This document shows positions 26,576-36,035 of a stretch of 64,000 bases of DNA, piece after piece (position 1 is the first letter of the stretch; every line of letters starts with the position of its first letter). The stretch is taken from positions 248,001 to 312,000 of the forward strand of contig NZ_RXYB01000001.1 of NCBI RefSeq assembly GCF_008086615.1, in the 5' to 3' direction. The stretch is from Acetobacterium tundrae (GTDB lineage Bacteria; Bacillota; Clostridia; Eubacteriales; Eubacteriaceae). Both the position numbers and the translations under genes were made by a program. The notes below the pieces were generated by a model that saw only the letters and a program-made list of their open reading frames with translations, had not been told where the DNA came from and did not search any database.

Positions 26576-27415
26576 ATGATAGAAGTTGGTAAAGTACAAA
26601 CACTGAAAATAGAACGGATTACAGCCATTGGAGCCTATTTATCTGATGGAAATGATGAAATGAATGCGATCTTGCTACCGGAAAAAGAAGTCCCCAAGAC
26701 GGCTCGGGTAAATGACGAGATGGAGGTTTTTGTATATCGGGATTCCCAGGATCGTTTCATTTCAACAACGCGTCGGCCTAAAATTCAATTAGGCGAATTT
26801 GCTGCACTGAAAGTGGTGGATATCACAAAAGTTGGAGCGTTTTTAGATTGGGGCCTGGAGAAGGACCTTTTATTACCTTATAATGAACAAACCCTTAAGG
26901 TTCAAAAGGGCCGAGATTATCTTGTGAATCTTTACACTGATAAAAGTGATCGCCTATGTGCCACGATGAAGATATATCCGTTATTAAAGGTTGGTTCCAC
27001 GCATAAAGTCGGAGAATGGGTAGAAGGTTATGTTTATCAAATTAATCCGGAAATTGGAGCATTTGTGGCTATTGAAAATCTGTATCATGGATTGATACTC
27101 ATGAAAGATGCAGATTCCGATATTCATTGCGGTGAAAAAGTTCATGCCAGAATATCGGAAATTCGAAATGACGGAAAACTTATTTTAAGTCCAAATAAAA
27201 AAGCGTATAAAGAAATACCAAATGATGCCATTACGATTTTAACAAAATTGAATGAAAGTCAAGGATTTTTGCCTTTCAATGATAAATCGGATGCGAATAT
27301 CATAAAAAAGGAATTGAATATGAGTAAGAGCTCGTTTAAACGAGCTGTTGGTAAGTTACTGAAAGAGAAAAAAATTCGCATTACAGAACGGGGTATAGAA
27401 AAAAATGGAAGATAA
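26576..27415 (+). CDS. CvfB-like S1-domain RNA-binding protein
   Basis: 279 residues made of S1-type beta-barrel repeats (about 1-65, 70-135 and 140-205; VVDITKVGAFLDWGLEKDLLLP is the second) and a C-terminal winged helix (SKSSFKRAVGKLLKEKKIRI). This is the CvfB/YitL family, which binds RNA and affects virulence-gene or stress regulation in staphylococci; its role here is unknown. ATG 26576 follows a weak AGAGG. It overlaps the DUF362 gene by 11 bases. Confidence 0.85.
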   Translation: MIEVGKVQTLKIERITAIGAYLSDGNDEMNAILLPEKEVPKTARVNDEMEVFVYRDSQDRFISTTRRPKIQLGEFAALKVVDITKVGAFLDWGLEKDLLLPYNEQTLKVQKGRDYLVNLYTDKSDRLCATMKIYPLLKVGSTHKVGEWVEGYVYQINPEIGAFVAIENLYHGLILMKDADSDIHCGEKVHARISEIRNDGKLILSPNKKAYKEIPNDAITILTKLNESQGFLPFNDKSDANIIKKELNMSKSSFKRAVGKLLKEKKIRITERGIEKNGR

Positions 27416-28580
27416 GAAATCTCAAGTCGTTATAATGGGTTGCGGAGACTATGATAGCGAACTGGTTTACGAAAAACTAAAAACAGCCATTGATTTATTG
27501 GGTGGGATAGAAAAATTTGTAAACAAAGATGAGAAAATATTAATCAAGCCGAATTTACTAAGAGGAAAAAATCTGGCCTTGGCTGTTACAACCCATCCTT
27601 CTGTATTTGAAGCCGTGATAAGACTTTTAAAGGAAGCGGATATAAATAATCTGGGGTATGGAGATTCGCCAGGCTTTGGCTCTCCCGCAGGGGTAGCCAG
27701 AGACAGCGGGCTGACAGCCGTTGCGGAAAAATACAAAATTCTTTCAAAAGAGTTCAACCATGGGGAAAGTGTTGATTTTTATTTAGGGAATGTGACAAAA
27801 CGTTTTGAAATTGCCCAGGGTGTACTGGAAAGTGATGGAATCATCAGTCTGTCAAAAATGAAAACACATGGCCTTACCCGAATAACGGGAGCGGTTAAAA
27901 ATCAGTTTGGCTGTGTTTATGGTTTAAACAAAGGAATGTCCCACGCACGCTATCCGGATGCCAATAGTTTTTCGAAAATGCTAGTGGATTTAAATCGATA
28001 CCTTAATCCCAAACTAAGGCTTTTCATTATGGATGGCATCATTGCAATGGAGGGAAATGGACCGGCATCAGGAGAACCAGTGCAAATGAAAGTGCTATTA
28101 GTATCTGATGATCCAGTCGCTCTCGATGCGACCTTCGCCAGAATGATAAATTTAGATCCGAAATTTGTGCCGACAATTGTGTATGGTGAAGAAATGGGAT
28201 TGGGAAATGCCGCCGCGGAAAAGATCGAACTTTTAGGTTATCCGATTGAGGAGTTTTTCAATCCCGATTTTGACGTTGTACGGATGCCTATTGACGAAAC
28301 GATCACTTCTAAATTGGCATCTTTTAACAAAATAACAAAGAGCTTGCTTATCCAAAAACCAGTTGTGGACAAGAACAAATGTGTTGGTTGCGGGGTTTGT
28401 GAACAAAGCTGTCCGGTGGAGAAAAAGGCAATCAAAATGGTACAGCGAAAACGCAGAAAATATCCTCTATATTTTTATAATCGTTGCATCCGCTGTTATT
28501 GCTGTCAGGAAATGTGCCCAGTTGGTGCTATTTCAGTAAAAACACCGATACTGGGGAAATTAGTGATCTATAAAAAATAG
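27405..28580 (+). CDS. DUF362 protein with 4Fe-4S ferredoxin domain
   Basis: 391 residues. The DUF362 region (about 1-300) has ILIKPNLL, YGDSPGFGSPAG and SLSKMKTHGLTRITGAVKN; the C-terminal part has two 4Fe-4S motifs, CVGCGVCEQSCP and CIRCYCCQEMCP. Proteins of this family are widespread in anaerobes and probably bind an unknown substrate with redox input. There is no signal peptide. The previous gene overlaps its start. Confidence 0.88.
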   Translation: MEDKKSQVVIMGCGDYDSELVYEKLKTAIDLLGGIEKFVNKDEKILIKPNLLRGKNLALAVTTHPSVFEAVIRLLKEADINNLGYGDSPGFGSPAGVARDSGLTAVAEKYKILSKEFNHGESVDFYLGNVTKRFEIAQGVLESDGIISLSKMKTHGLTRITGAVKNQFGCVYGLNKGMSHARYPDANSFSKMLVDLNRYLNPKLRLFIMDGIIAMEGNGPASGEPVQMKVLLVSDDPVALDATFARMINLDPKFVPTIVYGEEMGLGNAAAEKIELLGYPIEEFFNPDFDVVRMPIDETITSKLASFNKITKSLLIQKPVVDKNKCVGCGVCEQSCPVEKKAIKMVQRKRRKYPLYFYNRCIRCYCCQEMCPVGAISVKTPILGKLVIYKK

Positions 28581-28618
28581 AACATTTTGATAGATGATTG
28601 TTTTAGCAAAAATATAGA

Positions 28619-28647
28619 TTGACAAATCATATCCAATTTTATAAGAT
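28619..28647 (+). promoter_or_regulatory. Sigma-A promoter for ilvBN
   Basis: A perfect TTGACA at 28619-28624 and TAAGAT at 28642-28647 with a 17-base spacer. The 5' leader to the ilvB start is only about 25 bases, too short for a T-box or an attenuator, unlike the trp operon. Confidence 0.6.
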
Positions 28648-28679
28648 AATTGTTAATACTTAAAAAAGGAGTGATTTCA

Positions 28680-30317
28680 TTGTTAGCATCAAAATTAATT
28701 TTAAAATGTCTCGAACGAGAAAATGTTGAGTTTGTGTTTGGTTATCCAGGAGGTGCACTGCTGCCCCTTTATGAAGCATTGAGAACCTCTCCGATTAAAC
28801 ATATCTTAGTGAGAAACGAACAGGCTGGACCGCATTATGCGAGTGGCTATGCCCGGGAATCAGGTCGAGTAGGTGTATGCTTAGCAACTTCAGGTCCTGG
28901 AGCTACAAATTTGGTCACTGGCATCGCAACCGCTTACCTTGATTCCATTCCGATTGTGGCCATCACCGGCCAAGTTAATCGTGATCTTATTGGTACTGAT
29001 GCATTTCAGGAAGCCGACATCACTGGAGCAACCGCGCCATTTACAAAGCACAGCTATTTGGTAAAAGATGCAGCGGATATCCCGAGAATTATTAGAGAAG
29101 CGTTTTATATTGCTTCGACTGGTCGTCCGGGACCGGTGCTCATTGATATTCCGAGAGATGTGCAATTGGAAAGTATCAAAACGGGATTGACTTATGACAA
29201 AGTTGATATTCTCGGTTATAAACCGAATTTGCATGGTCATAGCGGTCAAATTAAGAGAGCCACTAAAAAAATAAAAGAGGCTGAAAGACCAGTGATTTAT
29301 GCTGGCGGCGGCGTTCTGTTAGGACACGCGGAAAAGGAACTTTTAGCTTTCGCAGAAAAAGACAATATACCTGTCATTACGTCTCTTATGGGGATTGGAG
29401 CTTTTCCGGAAGATCACCTATTATACTGTGGTATTGTCGGTAGTCACGGCTATGAATATTCAAATGTTGTCATGAATGAGGCTGATTTAATTATTAATAT
29501 CGGTGCGCGAATGTCTGATCGGGCAACATCGAAACTAACAAGTTTTGAAGAAAATACTGATTTTGTTCATATTGATATAGATCCTGCCGAAATTGGTAAA
29601 AACATGGAAACAACGATTCCCATCGTTGGGGATGCAAAAACTGTGTTAATTGATTTTATTGCGAAAGATACATCTAAAGATCATGCTACCTGGCTTGCTA
29701 AAATTAAAGAAATTAAAGAACAACATCCTTTGGTTTACGATGCAGATCCGCCTTGCAGTGATTTGATTAATCCCAAAGTTATGTTCAGATCGATGTCGGA
29801 AATGACATCGGATGATTCGACACTGGTTGCCGATGTTGGTCTAAATCAAATTTGGTCGGCACTTTATTACCATGTCAGCAAAGAGCGAAAGTTCTTCACT
29901 TCTGGTGGACTGGGTACCATGGGATACAGTATTCCGGCTGCGTGCGGGGTATGCTTTGCAACGCTTGATCATCCCAAAGAGGTCTTCGCCGTTTGCGGCG
30001 ATGGCAGTTTTCAAATGAGTATGGGCGAGTTAGGTGTAATCGCTGAACATCAGTTGAATGTGAAGATTATTTTAATTACCAACAAAAAGTTGGGAATGGT
30101 TCGACAGCTGCAATGTGACGTTTATGGAAAAGGGCATTATAGCGGAACGGATATAAATTTTGATATAGATTTTATGAAATTGGCCGAGGCTTACAGTATA
30201 AAAAGCTACAAGGTAGATAAGAACGAAGACTTTATCAAGGTTTTGCCGGAAGCGATTAAGCACCAGGGCCCGGTCTTGATTCAATGTCAGGTGCATCCTG
30301 ATTTCATTAGAATATAA
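28680..30317 (+). CDS. ilvB: Acetolactate synthase large subunit
   Basis: About 545 residues of a thiamine diphosphate enzyme. FGYPGGALLPLYEAL and RNEQAGPHYASGYAR hold the catalytic glutamate; SGPGATNLVTGIATAY and the C-terminal GDGSFQMSMGELGV (ThDP/Mg motif) follow. It joins two pyruvates to acetolactate for valine and leucine, or pyruvate and 2-oxobutyrate for isoleucine. The start is probably TTG 28680, eight bases after AGGAG. It is followed by its regulatory subunit, marking it as the biosynthetic form. Confidence 0.94.
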   Translation: MLASKLILKCLERENVEFVFGYPGGALLPLYEALRTSPIKHILVRNEQAGPHYASGYARESGRVGVCLATSGPGATNLVTGIATAYLDSIPIVAITGQVNRDLIGTDAFQEADITGATAPFTKHSYLVKDAADIPRIIREAFYIASTGRPGPVLIDIPRDVQLESIKTGLTYDKVDILGYKPNLHGHSGQIKRATKKIKEAERPVIYAGGGVLLGHAEKELLAFAEKDNIPVITSLMGIGAFPEDHLLYCGIVGSHGYEYSNVVMNEADLIINIGARMSDRATSKLTSFEENTDFVHIDIDPAEIGKNMETTIPIVGDAKTVLIDFIAKDTSKDHATWLAKIKEIKEQHPLVYDADPPCSDLINPKVMFRSMSEMTSDDSTLVADVGLNQIWSALYYHVSKERKFFTSGGLGTMGYSIPAACGVCFATLDHPKEVFAVCGDGSFQMSMGELGVIAEHQLNVKIILITNKKLGMVRQLQCDVYGKGHYSGTDINFDIDFMKLAEAYSIKSYKVDKNEDFIKVLPEAIKHQGPVLIQCQVHPDFIRI

Positions 30318-30327
30318 GGAGAATGAT

Positions 30328-30825
30328 ATGGAGAAAAAAACTTGTTTGTCGTTGCTGGTAGAAAATAATTTTGGAGTTCTTAGTCGTATTTCAGGACTTT
30401 TTGCAAGACGTGGCTATAATATTGACAGCCTTACCGTTGGAACAACCGAGAATGCAAGATTTTCCCGTATTACCATTACGGTTACCGGGGATGAACAGAT
30501 ATTAACGCAGATAAAAAAACAACTAAACAAGCTCATTGATGTGATTACCGTAATTGAATTAAAACCGGAAGAATCAATTACCCGAGAACTTGTATTTATA
30601 AAAGTAAAAGCTGATGATACCAACAGAAACCAAGTCGTTGAAATTTCAAATATGTTCCGGGCAAATATCGTGGATGTGGCCAGAGAAAGTCTGATTGTCG
30701 AAATTACCGGAACCCGAGATAAAATTGATGCATTTTTCAATATGGTTGAACCCTATGGCATCCTGGAGTTCATTCGCTCAGGCGATACGGGCTTACAACG
30801 TGGGGCTAAAGTATTATCCTTTTAG
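30328..30825 (+). CDS. ilvN: Acetolactate synthase small (regulatory) subunit
   Basis: 165 residues: an N-terminal ACT domain (LSLLVENNFGVLSRISGLFARRGYNIDSL) and the C-terminal domain that binds the large subunit. The ACT domain senses valine and gives feedback control. It lies ten bases after ilvB. No ilvC, ilvD or leu genes follow in this window. In some genomes the gene is named ilvH. Confidence 0.95.
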   Translation: MEKKTCLSLLVENNFGVLSRISGLFARRGYNIDSLTVGTTENARFSRITITVTGDEQILTQIKKQLNKLIDVITVIELKPEESITRELVFIKVKADDTNRNQVVEISNMFRANIVDVARESLIVEITGTRDKIDAFFNMVEPYGILEFIRSGDTGLQRGAKVLSF

Positions 30826-30844
30826 GAATATAAAATTAAATCGA

Positions 30845-30888
30845 ACAAGTATTAACCGCTGAAAATCTTTTTAGCGGTTAATACTTGT
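30845..30888. terminator. 16-bp perfect hairpin after ilvN
   Basis: The arms 30845-30860 and 30873-30888 are exact complements (ACAAGTATTAACCGCT and reverse) with a 12-base loop. It stands 20 bases after the ilvN stop and ahead of nfnA. There is no T-run, so it may be a factor-independent terminator of weak type or a protein site. Confidence 0.5.
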
Positions 30889-30958
30889 AGTAAGAGAATT
30901 ACTTTTATTATATAATCAGTTCGAATAGAACATTCTAGTAAAACAAGGAGGTTCAATG

Positions 30959-31843
30959 ATGTATAAAATTATAGCAAAAAGGTTATTGGCACCTAATATT
31001 TATCTGATGGATGTGGCGGCACCCCGAGTTGCGAAAGCCGCAAATCCGGGACAATTTGTGATTGTTAAAATGGATGAAAAGGGTGAAAGAATCCCGCTGA
31101 CCATCTGCGATTATGACAAAACAGCCGGGACGGTAACCATCGTATTTCAAACGGTGGGATGTTCAACAAAAAAAATGGCCTTAATGGAAGCGGGCGACAA
31201 CTTTAGTGACTTTGTCGGGCCCCTTGGTCAGCCTTCAGAACTCGTTGAAGAAGATCTTGAAGCATTGAAAAAGAAAAACATTATGTTTGTCGCCGGTGGC
31301 GTTGGCGCTGCACCAGTCTATCCACAGGTTAAATGGCTTCATGAACATGGAATTGATGCGGATGCCATCGTTGGCTGTAAATCAAAAGATTATCTGCTGC
31401 TGGAAAAAGAAATGAAACTTGTTACAGGAAATCTTTACGTCGCCACCGATGATGGTTCATATGGATATAAGGGCTTTGTAACAGATTTATTAAAAGACTT
31501 GATTGAAAAAGAAGGTAAAAAATACGATCTTGTTGTCGCCATCGGACCGATGATTATGATGAAGTTTATCGCCCAGCTTACAAAAAATTATGGAATCAAA
31601 ACCATTGTCAGTATGAATCCGGTTATGGTTGATGGTACCGGCATGTGCGGCGGTTGCCGACTGACTGTTGGCGGCGTGACCAAATTCGCATGCGTTGATG
31701 GACCGGAATTTGATGGACATCTGGTTGACTTCGATGAAGCAATGAGACGGTCAACCCAATATCAGACCGAAGAAGGAAGAGTCGAGATTGAGAGACAGAA
31801 AAAAGCAGAAGGACATGTATGCAATTTAGGGTTGGGGGAATAA
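30959..31843 (+). CDS. nfnA: Ferredoxin-NADP reductase subunit alpha (NfnA/SudB-type)
   Basis: 294 residues. An FAD-binding barrel (ANPGQFVIVKMDEKGERIPLTI) and NAD-binding domain (MFVAGGVGAAPVYPQ) precede a C-terminal 2Fe-2S motif (GTGMCGGCRLTVGG...FACVDGP). This layout is that of the dihydroorotate dehydrogenase electron-transfer family and of NfnA. With the flavoprotein encoded next it probably forms NfnAB, which couples NADH- and ferredoxin-dependent NADP reduction by flavin bifurcation. ATG 30959 is seven bases after AAGGAGG; ATG 30956 is also possible. Assignment to Nfn over a glutamate-synthase-related role is from the pair arrangement. Confidence 0.85.
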   Translation: MYKIIAKRLLAPNIYLMDVAAPRVAKAANPGQFVIVKMDEKGERIPLTICDYDKTAGTVTIVFQTVGCSTKKMALMEAGDNFSDFVGPLGQPSELVEEDLEALKKKNIMFVAGGVGAAPVYPQVKWLHEHGIDADAIVGCKSKDYLLLEKEMKLVTGNLYVATDDGSYGYKGFVTDLLKDLIEKEGKKYDLVVAIGPMIMMKFIAQLTKNYGIKTIVSMNPVMVDGTGMCGGCRLTVGGVTKFACVDGPEFDGHLVDFDEAMRRSTQYQTEEGRVEIERQKKAEGHVCNLGLGE

Positions 31844-31846
31844 ACA

Positions 31847-33229
31847 ATGGAAACAAAGAAAAGAGTCCCCGTTAAAGAACAAGCTCCGGAAATACGACGA
31901 TCAAATTTTGACGAGGTCTGTCTCGGTTATTCTGAGTCTGAAGCTGTTGCCGAAGCAGAGCGTTGCCTTCACTGCAAAAAACCGATGTGTGTGACCCAAT
32001 GTCCAGTATCGATCAATATTCCTGAATTTATCGAGCATGTTAAGAACAGTGAATTTGAAGAAGCGGCCCGAGTCATTGCGGAATCAAGCTCACTTCCAGC
32101 CGTTTGCGGAAGGGTTTGTCCTCAGGAAAGCCAGTGTGAGGAACTCTGCGTCCTCGGCAAAAAAGGCGATGCTGTCGCCATTGGAAAGCTGGAACGGTTT
32201 GTTGCTGACTGGTCAAGAGAAAATAATATTGACTTAAGTCAGACGCTGCCGAAGAATGGCCGCAAAGTGGCGGTCATCGGGGCCGGACCTTCGGGATTAT
32301 CCTGCGCCGGAGACCTAGCCAAACTTGGGTATGATGTCACCATTTTTGAAGCTCTTCATAAAGCGGGAGGCGTGCTTGTCTACGGAATACCGGAGTTCAG
32401 ACTCCCCAAGGATACCGTTGTCCAGCATGAAGTGGATAATGTTAAAGCACTGGGGGTTAAAATAGAAACGAACGTCATAATCGGACGAACGGTTACCCTC
32501 GATGAACTGATGCATCAGGAGGGTTTTGAGGCCGTATTTATCGGTTCAGGCGCCGGACTGCCTATGTTTATGAACATCCCGGGAGAAAACAGCAATGGTG
32601 TTTTTTCGGCTAATGAATTCCTGACCCGAAATAATTTGATGAAGGCCTTTAAGGAAGGTTATGATACCCCAATCAGAGCCGGGAAAAAAGTTGCCGTTGT
32701 CGGTGGCGGAAATGTTGCCATGGATGCCGCCCGAACCGCATTGAGACTCGGTGCAGAAGTTCACATTGTTTACCGACGATCCCAGGCGGAGCTGCCGGCT
32801 CGAGCTGAAGAAGTTCATCATGCGATTGAAGAAGGAATTATTTTTGACCTGTTATGTAATCCGGTTGAAATTCTTGCCGATGAAAAAGGCTGGGTTAAGG
32901 GAATTAAATGTATTCGAATGGAGCTTGGCGAACCGGATGCTTCGGGAAGAAGGCGGCCGGTTGAAATTCCGGGCAGTGAGTTCGTAATCGATGTTGATAC
33001 CGTGATCATGTCACTGGGAACGTCACCCAATCCATTAATTTCTTCGACAACCCCAGGGCTTGAATCCAACAGAAAAGGATGCCTAATCGCCGAAGAAGAA
33101 ACCGGGGAAACGACTTTGGATGGGGTATTTGCCGGCGGCGATGCGGTCACTGGTGCAGCCACCGTCATCCTGGCTATGGGCGCTGGAAAAAAGGCTGCCC
33201 GGGCAATCGACGATTACTTGAAAAAATAA
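31847..33229 (+). CDS. nfnB: NfnB / GltA-like flavoprotein subunit
   Basis: 460 residues. The N-terminal domain has cysteines for two 4Fe-4S clusters (CLHCKKPMCVTQCPV and CGRVCPQESQCEELC). Two nucleotide-binding folds follow, VAVIGAGPSGLSCAGDL and VAVVGGGNVAMDAARTALRLGA, and the C-terminal VFAGGDAVTGAATV binds FAD. This is the glutamate synthase small-subunit-like family; no large subunit gltB is beside it, and the alpha partner upstream supports NfnB. It starts four bases after nfnA. Confidence 0.85.
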   Translation: METKKRVPVKEQAPEIRRSNFDEVCLGYSESEAVAEAERCLHCKKPMCVTQCPVSINIPEFIEHVKNSEFEEAARVIAESSSLPAVCGRVCPQESQCEELCVLGKKGDAVAIGKLERFVADWSRENNIDLSQTLPKNGRKVAVIGAGPSGLSCAGDLAKLGYDVTIFEALHKAGGVLVYGIPEFRLPKDTVVQHEVDNVKALGVKIETNVIIGRTVTLDELMHQEGFEAVFIGSGAGLPMFMNIPGENSNGVFSANEFLTRNNLMKAFKEGYDTPIRAGKKVAVVGGGNVAMDAARTALRLGAEVHIVYRRSQAELPARAEEVHHAIEEGIIFDLLCNPVEILADEKGWVKGIKCIRMELGEPDASGRRRPVEIPGSEFVIDVDTVIMSLGTSPNPLISSTTPGLESNRKGCLIAEEETGETTLDGVFAGGDAVTGAATVILAMGAGKKAARAIDDYLKK

Positions 33230-33253
33230 TCAAATTTTAATATACATATTACA

Positions 33254-33296
33254 AAAGATCCATGAATGATTGAATCATAATCGTTCATGGGTCTTT
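33254..33296 (+). terminator. Intrinsic terminator after nfnB
   Basis: A 17-bp stem with one G-T pair (arms 33254-33270 and 33280-33296) ends in GTCTTTTT. It separates nfnB from polA and has the hairpin-plus-T-tract form. Confidence 0.8.
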
Positions 33297-33383
33297 TTAC
33301 ATATAAATTTTATGAAGGTGTTCAATGAACCAGTCTTTTGGTATAATATTAATAACGGAATAGAAAAATGGAAAGGAATTTAT

Positions 33384-36026
33384 ATGAAAAGCATACTCAT
33401 TGACGGAAACAGTCTGATTTATCGAACATTCTATGCCATTCGCGAAATGTCAAATTCAAAGGGCGTTCCAACAAATGCCATTTATGGCTTTGTTAACATA
33501 TTAGTTAAAATACAGGAGGAATACCAACCTGATTATCTGGGAATTGCCTTCGATTTGAAAGCACCGACCTTCAGGCATTTAGCGTATGATGATTATAAAG
33601 GCGGGCGTCATAAAATGCCCGAACTGTTAGAAGAGCAGTTTGCGATTCTGAAGGAACTTTTGGAAAAAATGGATATTTCCATTCTGGAAATGGAGGGCTT
33701 TGAGGCCGATGATATTATCGGAACCCTGGCTGTGCTGGGCTCCCAAAAAGGTTTTGAAACTGAAATCATCACTGGGGATCGGGATGCCTTCCAATTGGTT
33801 AGTCCAACCGTTAAAGTTTTATATACAATCAAAGGAATTTCGCAATTGGAAGAAGTCGACGAAGCCTGGATACAGGAACAATACGGACTCATTCCCAGAG
33901 ACCTCATTGAGCTGAAAGCACTGATGGGGGATAAATCCGACAATATCCCTGGAATCGCGGGGATCGGAGAAAAAACAGGTATTAAGCTGGTACAAAAATA
34001 TGAATCGCTGGAAAACCTTTATGAGCATATAGATGAAGAGAAAGGCAAACAAAAGGAAAAATTAGTCGCCGGGAAAGAAGCTGCCTTTAAGAGCCGAATG
34101 TTGGGAACCATTAAACTGGACGTCCCCTGGGAAGGTGATTTTGAAGAGCTTTCTTTTCACAATATTTTTAATCCAGATAGTATTGAGATGCTCAAAGAGC
34201 TGGAGTTTAAAAACATTCTTTCCAAAATAGACGCCACCGAAGAAGTTCAACTCATTGAAAAGGCGATCGATTTTACGTGGATAAAAACAGGTCAGGAAAT
34301 GGAGGATCTCTTTGCAGCTTTATCAAAAGCTCTAGAAGTGACAATTTATTATCATCAGCAAGAGAGTCATGTTTATTTAGCATTGGAAATCGAAAAACAG
34401 TATTTTTATTTAAATCCTCAAATCGTGGAAGAGTTTAATTTTTTTGAACAACTTCGGAACCTGCAAAATATCAATAAACTGGGAATCATCAGTCAGGATC
34501 TTAAAAATCTGATCCATATTTTCCATCAGGCGGGGATTTTAGAGGTCAATGAAGCGTTTGATACCTATATTGCCACTTATCTGCTGAGTCCGGGAGATCA
34601 GCGATACGATTTAAAAACAGCGGCCTATAAATATTTGGATCGCAATATTCTGGATGATGAAGAGATGTTTGGAAAAGGAAAAAAACTGGTTAAAATTGGT
34701 GATGTTGAGGAACAGCTTTTGGCAGACTATTTCGTGAAAAATTGTGAAACAGTGAAAGCGCTTAAAACGGTTCTGGAAAAAGAGCTCAATGAAACAGGAA
34801 TGATGACCTTGTTCAAGACCATCGAAATGCCGCTGCTGGAAGTCATGGCATCGATGGAAGAGCTTGGTTTTAAAATTGATGTATCCCAGTTGAAAGTGCT
34901 TTCCAAAGATTTTGAAGACAAACTGGAAGGCTTGACCCGAGAAATTTATGAGCTGGCTGAAACCGACGAATTTAATATTAATTCGCCCAAACAATTAGGG
35001 GAAGTTCTGTTTGAAAAACTAAAACTGCCCGTGGTGAAGAAAACAAAAACGGGTTACTCCACCAATATTGAGGTATTGGAGCAGCTCATCCATTTTCATC
35101 CTATTATTGAAAAAATTATCGAATATCGAACCCTGTCCAAACTGGATTCAACCTATGGTCGTGGCTTAATGGCTTTCGTTGAGCCAAAAACCAATAAAAT
35201 CTATTCAACTTTTAATCAAACGGTGGCAGCAACCGGACGGTTAAGCAGTTCCGCTCCCAACCTTCAGAACATTCCAATAAAGACCGAAATGGGCAGGGAA
35301 ATCAGACGGGTTTTTGTTCCGTCTGATGCGGATCATATTTTAGTGGATGCCGATTATTCGCAAATTGAGCTTAGAGTACTGGCTCATCTGTCAGGCGATG
35401 AAAATCTCATTGATGCGTTTAATAAAGAACAGGATATCCACACCCGTACCGCCTCTGAAATATTTGGGGTTACCCTCGAAGAGGTCTCTCGTACGCAGCG
35501 TGGACAGGCAAAGGCGATTAACTTTGGTTTGATTTACGGAAAGCAGGCTTTCAGTCTCGGAAAAGAGTTGGGCATTTCAAGAAATGAAGCTCAAAATTAT
35601 ATCGATCGATATTTTGCCCGTTATCCAAAAGTGCAGGATTATATGGAAAATGTCAAACGACAGGCAAAAGAGGATGGCTACGTGACGTCCATTTGGGGAA
35701 GAAGGCGATATATCCCGGAAATGAATTCCAGAAACGGCATCCTTGTCCAGGCTGGCGAACGGATGGCCCTAAACACGCCGATTCAGGGGAGCGCAGCGGA
35801 TATCATCAAGCTGGCCATGATTAGGGTATATAATCGCTTAAATGATGAAAATTTGGAAGCCGAGCTAATTCTTCAAGTCCATGATGAATTGATCATCGAT
35901 ACGCCGAAAAATGAGCAGGAACAGGTGGAACGTCTTATTAAAGAAGAAATGGAAGGGGCGGCTCAACTGAGCGTTCCCATCACTGTGGATGTTAACAGCG
36001 GAGCATCCTGGTATGAGTTAAAATAG
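33384..36026 (+). CDS. polA: DNA polymerase I
   Basis: About 880 residues from ATG 33384 (AAAGGA six bases ahead). The 5'-nuclease domain (1-290) has IDGNSLIYRTFYAI, EADDIIGTLA and GDRDAFQL. The polymerase domain has motif A VDADYSQIELRVLAHLSGD, motif B QAKAINFGLIYGK and motif C VHDELIID. The middle domain aligns with the 3'-5' exonuclease but lacks the catalytic DxE and other acidic motifs (the exo I position reads TIYYHQQES), so it cannot proofread, as in Bacillus and Thermus. It acts in Okazaki fragment maturation and repair. coaE follows nine bases later. Confidence 0.96.
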   Translation: MKSILIDGNSLIYRTFYAIREMSNSKGVPTNAIYGFVNILVKIQEEYQPDYLGIAFDLKAPTFRHLAYDDYKGGRHKMPELLEEQFAILKELLEKMDISILEMEGFEADDIIGTLAVLGSQKGFETEIITGDRDAFQLVSPTVKVLYTIKGISQLEEVDEAWIQEQYGLIPRDLIELKALMGDKSDNIPGIAGIGEKTGIKLVQKYESLENLYEHIDEEKGKQKEKLVAGKEAAFKSRMLGTIKLDVPWEGDFEELSFHNIFNPDSIEMLKELEFKNILSKIDATEEVQLIEKAIDFTWIKTGQEMEDLFAALSKALEVTIYYHQQESHVYLALEIEKQYFYLNPQIVEEFNFFEQLRNLQNINKLGIISQDLKNLIHIFHQAGILEVNEAFDTYIATYLLSPGDQRYDLKTAAYKYLDRNILDDEEMFGKGKKLVKIGDVEEQLLADYFVKNCETVKALKTVLEKELNETGMMTLFKTIEMPLLEVMASMEELGFKIDVSQLKVLSKDFEDKLEGLTREIYELAETDEFNINSPKQLGEVLFEKLKLPVVKKTKTGYSTNIEVLEQLIHFHPIIEKIIEYRTLSKLDSTYGRGLMAFVEPKTNKIYSTFNQTVAATGRLSSSAPNLQNIPIKTEMGREIRRVFVPSDADHILVDADYSQIELRVLAHLSGDENLIDAFNKEQDIHTRTASEIFGVTLEEVSRTQRGQAKAINFGLIYGKQAFSLGKELGISRNEAQNYIDRYFARYPKVQDYMENVKRQAKEDGYVTSIWGRRRYIPEMNSRNGILVQAGERMALNTPIQGSAADIIKLAMIRVYNRLNDENLEAELILQVHDELIIDTPKNEQEQVERLIKEEMEGAAQLSVPITVDVNSGASWYELK

Positions 36027-36035
36027 GGCGTTGAT

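Noticed and set aside
30885-30916. Promoter for nfnAB
   Set aside because: TATAAT at 30911-30916 is good, but the only -35-like TTGTAG is 20 bases away and within the hairpin arm.
31847-33229. Glutamate synthase small subunit (gltD)
   Set aside because: The family is shared, but there is no gltB beside it and an NfnA-type partner precedes it, so NfnB is the better call.
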